Positions 48,607 to 57,068 of a DNA stretch of 64,000 nt are shown here, piece after piece. Positions within the stretch are counted from its first letter, which is position 1; the number at the start of each line of letters is the position of its first letter. Source of the stretch: Amycolatopsis sp. NBC_00345. Its GTDB lineage: Bacteria; Actinomycetota; Actinomycetes; Mycobacteriales; Pseudonocardiaceae. Location of the stretch: the NCBI RefSeq assembly GCF_036116635.1, contig NZ_CP107995.1, positions 7,254,001-7,318,000 of the forward strand, given 5' to 3'. The translations under genes were made by a program, and so were the position numbers. The notes beneath the pieces are model-generated. The model searched no databases and was not told the DNA's origin. It was given only the letters and a program-made list of their open reading frames with translations.

Positions 48607-49517
48607 ACCGCGGCTGTGGCGAAGTAGTGGTCGAGTTCGAGGTCGGTAAGCAGGTCCGGCCGCTCCGGCGTCCAGTCCAGGAGTTTCCGGGTGCGGGCGC
48701 TGGAGGTGGGGTTGCCCAGCACGACCATCGGGGCGAGGAAGCCGAAGTGCTCCGGCACGTCCTCGTCGGCGATGGCGGCGACCGGCACGCCCAGGCGCCG
48801 GCCGATGGCCTCGGCGATCCGCCGGAACGGGACGCCCTCGTCGGCCACCGCGTTCAGCCGCGAGCCGGCCGGGGCCGATTCCAGCGCCAGCCGGTAGAGG
48901 CGCGCGACGTCCGGAGTCTGGGCGGCGGGCCACTGGTTGGCGCCGTCGCCGACGTAGCCGGAGACGCCCTTCGCTCGCGCGATACCGATCAAGATCGGGA
49001 TGAAACCGTGGTGGTCCATCGGGCCGTGCACGGTCGGCGGGAGCCGGAGGACCGAGGACCGGACACCGCGCTCGGCGAACCCGATGACGGTGTTCTCCGA
49101 CTCGACCCGGGGCCCCGAGTCGAGCACGTCGTCCTCGGTGCCGAGCCGCCCCATCCCGGACATGGCGACCATCAGCGTCCCCGCCGTCGTCACCAGCGGC
49201 TTCCCGGTGCCGGCCAGTGCTTCGCCGAACGCCCGCACCACCACCAGGTCGTCCCTGATCGCGCCCTCGTAGTCCCCGCTCATCATGGCCTCGTGCTTGA
49301 AGGCCAGGTGGATCACGCCGTCGGCCGCCGAAGCGGCTTCGCGGAGGCCGTCGAGGTCGTCCAGGTCGCCGCGGCGCACCTCGACGCCGAGCGCCTTGAC
49401 CTTGTCGGCCGACTGGTCCGACCGGGCCAGGCCCACGACCTCGTGCCCGGCCGAAACGAGTTCGGGGACAACGGCCGAGCCGACGTGGCCGGACGCGCCG
49501 GTGATGAAAACACGCAT
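48603..49517 (-). CDS. SDR/NmrA-type NAD(P)-binding oxidoreductase
   Basis: 304 residues with the N-terminal Rossmann motif FITGASGHVG and a GDLDDLDGL turn. It resembles extended SDRs with no obvious Tyr-x3-Lys, as in NmrA-like proteins. AGGAGG precedes ATG 49517. It is divergent from a TetR gene with shared operators, so it is the probable target of that regulator. It overlaps folD tail to tail by four bases. Confidence 0.85.
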   Translation of the reverse strand: MRVFITGASGHVGSAVVPELVSAGHEVVGLARSDQSADKVKALGVEVRRGDLDDLDGLREAASAADGVIHLAFKHEAMMSGDYEGAIRDDLVVVRAFGEALAGTGKPLVTTAGTLMVAMSGMGRLGTEDDVLDSGPRVESENTVIGFAERGVRSSVLRLPPTVHGPMDHHGFIPILIGIARAKGVSGYVGDGANQWPAAQTPDVARLYRLALESAPAGSRLNAVADEGVPFRRIAEAIGRRLGVPVAAIADEDVPEHFGFLAPMVVLGNPTSSARTRKLLDWTPERPDLLTDLELDHYFATAAV

Positions 49518-49574
49518 GAGAACTCCTCCTGGGAAACGGGCCGCCGTCCAGGTGCCGGTGAAGCGACCCTTGAC

Positions 49575-49618
49575 GACACCTGGTGTCATGACACTAGCAC
49601 GAGACGACACCAGGTGTC
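49575..49618. promoter_or_regulatory. Paired TetR operators
   Basis: GACACCTGGTGTC (49575-49587) and GACACCAGGTGTC (49606-49618) are near-identical palindromes 31 bp apart, three helical turns. They lie between the divergent SDR and TetR genes. A TTGACG overlaps the first one. Confidence 0.85.
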
Positions 49619-49636
49619 ATCACCTAGACTGGGCCC

Positions 49637-50209
49637 ATGGGCCGATGGGAACCGAACGCGCGTGAACGACTGGAGCTGGCCGCGCTCGAGCTGTTCCGCG
49701 AGCGCGGTTACGACAGCACCACCGTCGCGGAGATCGCCACTCGCGCGGGCCTGACCAAGCGGAGCTTCTTCCGGCACTTCGCCGACAAGCGGGAACTGCT
49801 GTTCAGCGGCCAGGAGCTGATCGTCCAGCTGATCGCCGATGCGATCATCGGCGCGCCGTCGTCCGCGACCCCGCTCGACGCGATCACGGCCGCGCTGGTG
49901 GCGTTCGACTCGATCTTCGACGGCGAGCGGCGCGCCCTGGCCCGAGAGCGTCACGCGATCATCGCGGACAACGTCGAGCTGCGGGAACGTGAGCTGCTCA
50001 AGCACACCACCCTGACCACGGCCATGGCACGCGCCCTCCGCGAACGCGGGGAGCCGGAAGCGGTCGCGAACCTCGCCGCCGAATTCGGCGGTCTCGCCCT
50101 GAACATCGCCTTCGCCCGCTGGATCGAGCCGACGGCCGAGAAGGACTTCGCCCCCCTCGCCCGGCAGGCGGTCGACGAGCTGCGGGCCACCACCGCCGCA
50201 CTCGGCTGA
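49637..50209 (+). CDS. TetR-family repressor
   Basis: 190 residues. The HTH is TVAEIATRAGLTKRSFFRHFADKRELLF. The C-terminal ligand domain is helical. The two palindromes upstream suggest autoregulation and control of the divergent oxidoreductase. Confidence 0.92.
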   Translation: MGRWEPNARERLELAALELFRERGYDSTTVAEIATRAGLTKRSFFRHFADKRELLFSGQELIVQLIADAIIGAPSSATPLDAITAALVAFDSIFDGERRALARERHAIIADNVELRERELLKHTTLTTAMARALRERGEPEAVANLAAEFGGLALNIAFARWIEPTAEKDFAPLARQAVDELRATTAALG

Positions 50210-50217
50210 GAGCCCAA

Positions 50218-50269
50218 GGACTCGTGAGTGTTTATGACGGTTCTAACCGGCATAAACACTCACGAGTCC
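50218..50269. terminator. Long bidirectional hairpin
   Basis: A 25-base arm beginning GGACTCGTGAGTG pairs with 50245-50269 with one mismatch. It lies between convergent tetR and the SARP gene. Confidence 0.8.
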
Positions 50270-50273
50270 GGAG

Positions 50274-53045
50274 CTAGTCCAGCTCGGCGGCCTCCGCCCG
50301 CAGGTCCGGGACCCGGCCCGGGTTCGTCCACTCGTACAGCCGCAAGGCGAGCGCGTACTGCTCCCGCGCCGCGTCCACGGATCCCCCCGCCCGGAGGATG
50401 CGCGCGAGCGTGGCGCGCAGAACGCCTTCCTGCAGTTCGAGTTGACGCGCCGTGGCCAGCTCGATGCCGTCGCGCGTGTAGCGCTCGGCCGCGGCCCGGT
50501 CGCCGGCGCGCAGGTGCAGCTCGGCGAGATTGTTCAGGGACACCACGGCGTAGCTGTCATCGCCCAGCTCGCGGTCGATCTCCAGCGAGCCCAGCTGGTG
50601 GGCGATCGCGTCCTGGACGCGGCCGGCGCGCTTCTCCGTCTCGGCGCAGTTGGCCAGCGCCTGCCCACGCAGCTCGAGGTCTCCGGTCCGCTCGGTCTCC
50701 GCGACGGCCTCACGCAGCCGCTCGATGGCCTCATCATGGTGGGACAACAGGGAAAGCGCGCTGCCGAGGTGGATGTTCGCCGACGTCACCAGCCGCTTGT
50801 CACCCAGCTCGGTGGCCAGGTCGAGGGCGCGCTCGGCGTCGGCGAGACAGCCCTGCGGCAGCTCGAACGTCAACGCGATGGAGCAGCGGGAGATGAGCAT
50901 CCAGCACTGCCCGAGCACCTCGCCCACGGCCTCGGCCGCGGCCAGCCCGAGGTCGACCACGCGGTTCCAGTCGTCGAAAATCGGGTGCACCACGCGATAG
51001 GTGTGCGCGACGCGCGCCAGCCGCCAGACGTCGGGGTACCGCGCGTCGAGGTACGCGGCATCGAGCACCGCCAGCAGGTTCGGCCACTCGGCGGCGAACC
51101 AGTCCTGGGCCTCGTCGAACGTCCGCAACGGCGGCAGCGCGTTGGCCGGCAGCGAGCCGGTGAAGTCGAGCGGGTCGACGATCCGCAGCATCCGGCGCCG
51201 CGCCGTGTCCGACGCGGCCTGGTAGTAGCGCACGGTGCTGGTCAGCACGCCCGCGCGCTCGTCACTGTCCAATTCGGACTCCGCCAGCTCGCACAGGTAC
51301 AGCCGGACGAGGTCGTGCGGGGCGAAGACGTCACGCGCGGTCTCGGTGAGCAGGTTGTGCGTCGCGAGCGTCCGCAGCGCGCGCCGCGCCTGCACGACGG
51401 GGATCCGGGCCACCGCGGCCATCAGGTGCGGGCCCACCGCCTCGCCCGGCAGGGCGCCGAGCCACAGCAGCAGCCGCGCCAGGTCCGGGGGCAGGCCGCG
51501 GAACGAGACGTCGAACGCCGCCCGCACGCCGTCGTCCGCGCCATCCATCTGCAGCGCGGCGAGGCGGGTGCGCTCGTTGCCCAGCTCGTCCACCAGGTCC
51601 TGGCTGGTCCACTGTGGACTGGACGACAGCCGCGCGCCCGCGATCCGCAACGCCAGCGGCAGATAACCGCAGAGCCGGGCGAGCGCGTGGTTCAGGTCGA
51701 AGTCGCCGGGGCCGGCCAGCTCCTCGATCACGCGCACGGCGTCCTCGGGCGCGAGCGTGCCCAGCACCCGCAGCCTGGCGGCGTTCGAAACGGCCAGGCC
51801 CTCCAGCCGCGAACGGCTCGTGACCACGGTCATCGAGCGCGAGCTGGGCGGCAGCAGCGGGCGGACCTGCTCGGCCGTGTGCGCGTCGTCGAGCAGCACG
51901 AGCATCCGCCGCCCGGCGATCAGCGACCGGTACAGCGCGACGCGCTCGTGCAGCCGCTCCGGCACCTCGCTGGCCGCCACGCCGAGGCCGAGCAGGAACT
52001 GCGTCAGCAGGTCCGCGGGCGCCAACGGCGCGTCGCGGGCGTCGAAACCGCGCAACGACGCGAACAGCACGCCGTCCGGGAAGCGCTTCGCCGCGCGGTG
52101 CGCCCACCAGACGACAAGCGCGCTCTTGCCGACCCCGGCCGTCCCGGAGACGACGGCGACGGTGCTCCCGGCCGTCTCGGCCAGCCCGTCGAGCCACGCC
52201 AGCTCCTCGTCGCGGCCGGCGAGCGTCGGCAGCGCGGCGGGCAGCTGTGAAGGCGCTTTCCCCGGATCGGCCGGGCGCGGCGCGGTCACGCCGCGCGCCT
52301 CCAGGTCGTCGTTCAGCACCCGTTCGTGCAGCCAGCGCAGGTCACTGCCGGGCTCGACGCCGAGTGTGCGCAGCGTGGCCCGGGAAACGGTGCGGTACAG
52401 CTCGAGCGCGTCGCCGCGGCGGCCCGCGTGGTAGAGCGCGCGCATGAGCTGGCCCGCGGTGCGCTCGGCCAGCGGGTCGGCGCGCACGATCGGGCTCAGC
52501 TCGACGATCAGCTCGTTGTGCCGGCGCAGCTCCAGGTCGGCGTCGACGCGGGCGCCGTGCACGGCCAGGCGGAGGTCCTCGAGTTCCGGCGCCCGCACGG
52601 AATCGGGCACACCGGACAACGCGGGCCCTTGCCACAGCGCGAGTGCTTCCGCGAGCAGCGCCGACGTCCGCTCCGGCGGCTCCAGCGTGGCGCGGTCCAG
52701 CAACGCCCGCGCGTGGTGCACGTCGATCCGCTCCGGGTCGATCGAAAGCCGGTAGCCGGGCGGGCTGGTGAGGATCTCCGCGACCGGGCCGTCCGGCATG
52801 TCGCGCAGCACCCGGCGCAGGTGCGAGACGTTGCCGTGCACGATGGTCCGCGCGGTGGCCGGCGGGTCGTGGCCCCACAGCGCGTCGATGATCTCTTCCA
52901 GCGGCACGACTTTGCCGACCTTCAACGCCAGCAGCGCGAGCAGGCCCTTCACCCCGGGACCGCCGATGGCGACCGCGCGGGCGCCGTCGAGCAGGCGAAC
53001 CGGCCCGAGCAGCTCGACGCGCGCACCGGCTCCGTTTCCGGCCAT
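50274..53045 (-). CDS. AfsR/SARP-family regulator with NB-ARC and TPR domains
   Basis: 923 residues. An OmpR-type winged helix (VELLGPVRLLDGARAV, GNVSHLRRVLRD) is followed by a BTAD domain (LRLAVHGARVDADLEL, LMRALYHAGRRGDALELY), an NB-ARC ATPase with Walker A GTAGVGKSAL and the later LVLLDDAH, then TPR repeats (GDLELRGQALANCAETEKRAG). This matches AfsR-type pleiotropic regulators of secondary metabolism. ATG 53045 is chosen; an in-frame GTG lies four codons upstream. No biosynthetic cluster is visible here, so targets are elsewhere. Confidence 0.92.
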   Translation of the reverse strand: MAGNGAGARVELLGPVRLLDGARAVAIGGPGVKGLLALLALKVGKVVPLEEIIDALWGHDPPATARTIVHGNVSHLRRVLRDMPDGPVAEILTSPPGYRLSIDPERIDVHHARALLDRATLEPPERTSALLAEALALWQGPALSGVPDSVRAPELEDLRLAVHGARVDADLELRRHNELIVELSPIVRADPLAERTAGQLMRALYHAGRRGDALELYRTVSRATLRTLGVEPGSDLRWLHERVLNDDLEARGVTAPRPADPGKAPSQLPAALPTLAGRDEELAWLDGLAETAGSTVAVVSGTAGVGKSALVVWWAHRAAKRFPDGVLFASLRGFDARDAPLAPADLLTQFLLGLGVAASEVPERLHERVALYRSLIAGRRMLVLLDDAHTAEQVRPLLPPSSRSMTVVTSRSRLEGLAVSNAARLRVLGTLAPEDAVRVIEELAGPGDFDLNHALARLCGYLPLALRIAGARLSSSPQWTSQDLVDELGNERTRLAALQMDGADDGVRAAFDVSFRGLPPDLARLLLWLGALPGEAVGPHLMAAVARIPVVQARRALRTLATHNLLTETARDVFAPHDLVRLYLCELAESELDSDERAGVLTSTVRYYQAASDTARRRMLRIVDPLDFTGSLPANALPPLRTFDEAQDWFAAEWPNLLAVLDAAYLDARYPDVWRLARVAHTYRVVHPIFDDWNRVVDLGLAAAEAVGEVLGQCWMLISRCSIALTFELPQGCLADAERALDLATELGDKRLVTSANIHLGSALSLLSHHDEAIERLREAVAETERTGDLELRGQALANCAETEKRAGRVQDAIAHQLGSLEIDRELGDDSYAVVSLNNLAELHLRAGDRAAAERYTRDGIELATARQLELQEGVLRATLARILRAGGSVDAAREQYALALRLYEWTNPGRVPDLRAEAAELD

Positions 53046-53561
53046 GCTGCAGCGCACCTCCCCGGGCTGTTCCGGCGTCTCCCCCGCCAAAAACGCCAAC
53101 CTACCGTGATCGGGAGCTGACAGATACAGCTCTTTCGTGCACAAAGCCCGTCGGGCAACCGCCGATTGGCCGCCGTTTCACCGTGGGTGCTTCACCTTCG
53201 GCAGCCCAGCTGGGGGATTACCCCGAATGTCGTAACGCGAGAGGGGATTCGGAGCAGGAACCCGTAATCCGAAAATGCCGGAAAAGTCCCGGACAAACGA
53301 ATCCGGCCCCGCACCATCAGTCCCGAACTGATGGTGCGGGGCCGGACTCGGTGACGTCGGCCAGGCCGCCAGGGGGCGCGGTCCACCCGACCTCAAAGCT
53401 GTCCCCGGCCGGGCGGGGGGCTCACCCCGAGCTTGAATCCCGGACGGCCGCGGACAACTTTTCCGCAGTGGCCCCGGAGGGCCCGAGCGGAGTGGCAAGA
53501 AGGTAACAGGGCGCACATTCCCCGCTACCGCCGACCCGCCGCGGCGCGACGGTAACGCCCG
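53046..53561. other. Gene-free stretch between the SARP gene and ectD
   Basis: No supportable gene. A perfect 20-bp inverted repeat (53302-53321 with 53327-53346, loop CCCGA) is a probable terminator of the ect operon. The SARP promoter should lie at 53050-53200. Confidence 0.7.
53302..53346 (-). terminator. Perfect 20-bp hairpin downstream of ectD
   Basis: Arms TCCGGCCCCGCACCATCAGT and its complement. It resembles the other long perfect hairpins at host gene ends in this window. Confidence 0.7.
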
Positions 53562-54464
53562 TCACCGTTCGAGCGGTGTGCTGTCCCGGCCCGCGATGAA
53601 ACCCGGCCGGGGCGCACTCGCCGCGAACGGCTCCTGCAGCTCGTTCTCCACGCTGTTGAACACCAGGAAGATGTTCGACCGCGGATAAGGCGTGATGTTG
53701 TTCGACGATCCGTGCATCATGTTCGAGTCGAACCACAGCGCCGAACCCGCCGCGCCGGTGAACTGCTCGATGCCGTATTCGGCCGCCATCTTCATGATGT
53801 CGTCCTCGGCGGGCACCCCGACGCGCTGGTCCTTCAGGGAGACCTTGTAGTTCTGGTCCGGGGTCTCGCCCGCGCACTGCACGAATGTGCGCTGCGAGCC
53901 CGGCATGACCATGAGACCGCCGTTGTACGGGTAATTGTCGGTCAGCGCGATCGAACAGCTGACCGCGCGCGGCGACGGCATGCCGTCCTCGGCGTGCCAC
54001 GTCTCGAAGTCCGAGTGCCAGTAGAACCCTGTGCCCTTGAACCCGGGCATGTAGTTCACGCGGCTCTGGTGGATGTACACGTCGGAGCCGAGGATCTGCC
54101 GCGCGCGGTCCAGCACCCGGGGGTCGTGGACCAGTTCGCGGATCAGCTCGGACAGCACGTGCACGTCGAAGACCGACCGGACCTCGCCGGTCCTCGCCTC
54201 GGTGATCACCCGCTCGTCGGTGCGCAGCCCCTCGTCGGAGGAGAGGCGCACGAGCTCCTGCCAGTACGTCTGGACCTCACCGGGCGAGAGCAGGCCTTCG
54301 TCGACGGTGTAGCCCGTGACCTCGTGATGGGCCAGCGTGGCGGCGTCGATCGGGCCGTCTGCCTCGGTACCCCACACCGTGGGGTGTACGCGCGGAAGCT
54401 GCTCCGGCGTACCGGTGATCCGGGTCGGGTAGCCGTCTTCGACCCGGGTGTCCATCAGCGTCAC
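53562..54464 (-). CDS. ectD: Ectoine hydroxylase
   Basis: 300 residues. A 2-oxoglutarate/Fe(II) dioxygenase with GFYWHSDFETWHAEDGMP, whose HxD provides iron ligands, and a distal His in NMMHGSSNN. It converts ectoine to 5-hydroxyectoine. GTG 54464 has AGGAGG 9 bases upstream. Last gene of ectABCD. Confidence 0.96.
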   Translation of the reverse strand: MTLMDTRVEDGYPTRITGTPEQLPRVHPTVWGTEADGPIDAATLAHHEVTGYTVDEGLLSPGEVQTYWQELVRLSSDEGLRTDERVITEARTGEVRSVFDVHVLSELIRELVHDPRVLDRARQILGSDVYIHQSRVNYMPGFKGTGFYWHSDFETWHAEDGMPSPRAVSCSIALTDNYPYNGGLMVMPGSQRTFVQCAGETPDQNYKVSLKDQRVGVPAEDDIMKMAAEYGIEQFTGAAGSALWFDSNMMHGSSNNITPYPRSNIFLVFNSVENELQEPFAASAPRPGFIAGRDSTPLER

Positions 54465-54537
54465 AGTGGCTCGCCTCCTGATCTTCTCTGGGTGCTCTCT
54501 GAAGTGGTGGTGGTGACGGCAGTCGCGCCCGGAAGGC

Positions 54538-54933
54538 TCAGGCGGTGTCCTCGGTGACCAGGGGGTACACGCCGTTCTCGTCGTGCACCTCCCGGCCGGT
54601 CACCGGCGGGTTGAACACGCACACGCACTTGATCTCGGTCTTCGGCCGGACCTGGTGCTTGTCGTGGTCGTTCAGCAGGTAGAGGGTGCCCGGCTTGAGC
54701 GGGTGGACCTCACCGGTCGCCAGGTCCTCGATCTCGCCCTCACCGGAGGTGATGAAAACGGCCTCGATGTGGTTGGCGTACCAGAAGTCGTTCACCGTGC
54801 CCGCGTAGAGCGTGGTCTCGTGCACCGAGAACCCGACGCCCTCCTTGGCGAGGATGATGCGCTTGCTGCGCCAGTTCGGGGTCTTGATGTCGGAATCAGT
54901 GTCGGTGACCTCGTCGAGGGTGCGGACCAGCAC
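54538..54933 (-). CDS. ectC: L-ectoine synthase
   Basis: 131 residues, the usual size. A cupin with FWYANHIEAVFITSGEGEIED and GTLYLLNDHDKHQVR, typical of EctC. It cyclises N-gamma-acetyl-diaminobutyrate to ectoine. GTG start with AGGAG before it. Confidence 0.97.
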   Translation of the reverse strand: MLVRTLDEVTDTDSDIKTPNWRSKRIILAKEGVGFSVHETTLYAGTVNDFWYANHIEAVFITSGEGEIEDLATGEVHPLKPGTLYLLNDHDKHQVRPKTEIKCVCVFNPPVTGREVHDENGVYPLVTEDTA

Positions 54934-54964
54934 TGGCGGCTCCTAACTTGTTCCGGCCTGCTTG

Positions 54965-56218
54965 TTACTTGTTCAGGACCGTGGCGATGGACTCGTCGAT
55001 GATCGACAGCCCCTGGGTCAGCTCATCGTCGGTCAAGGTCAGCGGCGGCAGCAACTTCATCACCTCGCCGTTCGGACCGGACGTCTCCATCAGCAGGCCC
55101 CGCTCGAACGCGGCCTTGCACACCGCGCCGGCCAGGTCGCCGTCGGCGAACTCGATGCCGCGCGCCAGGCCGCGGCCCTTGGCGAGCAGGCTCGCGCCCG
55201 GGTAGGCCTCGACGATGTCCTTGAAGGCGGCGGCGATGCGCTCGCCCTTGGCCTTGGTGGACTTCTCCAGCTCGTCGTCGCTCCAGTAGGTGCGCAGCGC
55301 CTCAGTGGCGGTGACGAACGCGGGGCTGATGCCGCGGAAGGTGCCGTTGTGCTCACCCGGCTCCCAGACGTCCAGCTCCGGCTTGATCAGCGTCAGCGCC
55401 ATCGGGATGCCGTAACCGCTGATGGACTTCGACAGGCAGACCATGTCCGGCTTGATCCCGGCGTCCTCGAAGCTGAAGAACGCGCCGGTGCGGCCGCAGC
55501 CCATCTGGACGTCGTCGAGGATCAGCAGGATGTGGTGGCGCTCGCACAGCTCGGACAGCCCGCGCAGCCAGTCCAGGCGCGCGGCGTTGATGCCGCCCTC
55601 GCCCTGCACCCCTTCGACGATCACGGCGGCGGGCTCGTTCAGGCCGCTGCCGGAGTCTTCGAGCAGCTTCTCGAAGTACATGAAGTCCGGCATCGCGCCG
55701 TCGAAGTAGCGGTCGTACGGCATCGGTGTCGCGTGCACCAGCGGGATGCCCGCGCCGCCGCGCTTCATCGAGTTGCCGGTCACCGACAGCGCGCCCAGCG
55801 TCATGCCGTGGAACGCGTTGGTGAAGTTGATGACCGACTCCTTGCCGGTCACCTTGCGGGCCAGCTTCAGCGCGGCCTCCACGGCGTTCGCGCCGCCGGG
55901 GCCGGGGAAGACGACCTTGTAGTCCAGCTCGCGGGGACCGAGGATCTTCTCCTTGAAGGTCTCCAGGAAGTCCCGCTTCGCCACGGTGAACATGTCCAGC
56001 GCGTGCGTGACGCCGTCGCGCTGGATGTAGTCGATCAGCGCGGCCTTGAGCTTCGGGTTGTTGTGCCCGTAGTTCAGCGCGCCGGCACCGGCGAAGAAGT
56101 CGAGGTAGGGCTTGCCGTCCTCGTCGTGCAGCCAGCTGCCCTGGGCGCGGTCGAAGACCACCGGCCAGCCGCGGCTGTAACTGCGTACTTCCGATTCGAG
56201 CTCTTCGAAGATGCTCAT
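54965..56218 (-). CDS. ectB: Diaminobutyrate-2-oxoglutarate aminotransferase
   Basis: 417 residues. A class III PLP aminotransferase: the Schiff-base Lys is in VCLSKSISGYG, with ILDDVQMGCGRTGAF before it and FPGPGGANAVEAALKLAR as the phosphate region. It makes L-2,4-diaminobutyrate from aspartate semialdehyde. Confidence 0.97.
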   Translation of the reverse strand: MSIFEELESEVRSYSRGWPVVFDRAQGSWLHDEDGKPYLDFFAGAGALNYGHNNPKLKAALIDYIQRDGVTHALDMFTVAKRDFLETFKEKILGPRELDYKVVFPGPGGANAVEAALKLARKVTGKESVINFTNAFHGMTLGALSVTGNSMKRGGAGIPLVHATPMPYDRYFDGAMPDFMYFEKLLEDSGSGLNEPAAVIVEGVQGEGGINAARLDWLRGLSELCERHHILLILDDVQMGCGRTGAFFSFEDAGIKPDMVCLSKSISGYGIPMALTLIKPELDVWEPGEHNGTFRGISPAFVTATEALRTYWSDDELEKSTKAKGERIAAAFKDIVEAYPGASLLAKGRGLARGIEFADGDLAGAVCKAAFERGLLMETSGPNGEVMKLLPPLTLTDDELTQGLSIIDESIATVLNK

Positions 56219-56256
56219 GACGTTTCCTTGCTCCTACTCGCCCCGAAAAAAACGGA

Positions 56257-56760
56257 TTATTGGCGGGTCAGCGGTCCGATGCGGTAAAGGTCCTCGGGCT
56301 CGTGCCCGCCTTCACCGTCTTCCGGGAAATCTCCGGCCTCGAACAGGCGGCTGCTCTCCAGATCCGTGTTCCATCGCTTCGCAAACGAAGCGAACAGCCG
56401 GATGGAGGCCTCGTTGTCGGGGGTGATCGTGGTTTCCAGGTAGCGGACCCCGTTGTCCACCAGGCGCTCGTAGAGCCGGTCGAGCAACAGCCCGGCCAGG
56501 CCCTTCCCGCGCTGAGACGAGTCGACGGCCACCTGCCACACGAGTGCGGCTTCGGGTTCCGACGGCTTCCGGTAGGCGATGACGAAACCCACCGCCTCAC
56601 CATCGACGCGGGCGACCACCGAACTCTCCGAGAAATCGCGGCACCACAACAGGTACGCGTACGGCGAGTTGAGATCGAGCTTCTGCGAATCGCGTGCGAT
56701 TCGCCAGAGGGTGGCGCCATCGGCCTTGGTCGGGGATTCGATCAAGTGCTTTCCGGACAT
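56257..56760 (-). CDS. ectA: L-2,4-diaminobutyrate acetyltransferase
   Basis: 167 residues. A GNAT enzyme with LNSPYAYLLWCRDFSESSVVA and the acetyl-CoA loop VDSSQRGKGLAGLLL, then TITPDNEASIRLF, all standard for EctA. First gene of the operon. ATG 56760 gives the normal length; no strong ribosome site is visible. Confidence 0.95.
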   Translation of the reverse strand: MSGKHLIESPTKADGATLWRIARDSQKLDLNSPYAYLLWCRDFSESSVVARVDGEAVGFVIAYRKPSEPEAALVWQVAVDSSQRGKGLAGLLLDRLYERLVDNGVRYLETTITPDNEASIRLFASFAKRWNTDLESSRLFEAGDFPEDGEGGHEPEDLYRIGPLTRQ

Positions 56761-56839
56761 ACCAAGGAAACGTAACAGAGAATTTTCCCGCCGCCAGCGA
56801 CGCGGCCCACGCCCACCCCCGTTACCAGGGGGAACGCGA

Positions 56840-56865
56840 GTACCCCGGTGAGGAGCCCCACAAAC
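56840..56865 (-). promoter_or_regulatory. Possible SigB-type stress promoter of ectABCD
   Basis: On the minus strand GTTT (56865-56862), 16 bases, GGGTAC (56845-56840) fits the streptomycete SigB consensus. It would give a leader of about 70 bases to ectA. Osmotic control is the usual mode for ect genes. Confidence 0.45.
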
Positions 56866-57068
56866 ACGTTTGGTCCAGGCCCGGACGGGGTATGACGTGC
56901 GACTGGACCGCTCACCGAGGTGGGCGGCCGGCAGCGTCTCCGCTTGTTCCCGACCATGAACCCAAAACCGCTTCACCGCAAGACGAGCGGCGAACGGACC
57001 TGGTCACACGGCGCGTCGGCGGCGCCACTTTCGGCGAGATCGCCCAGGAAAACCGGGCTTTCCGCGAT

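Noticed and set aside
50442..52250. Long open frame on the plus strand (602 codons)
   Set aside because: It lies wholly inside the SARP regulator gene on the other strand and reads as His/Arg/Gln-rich low-complexity sequence, an artefact of high GC.
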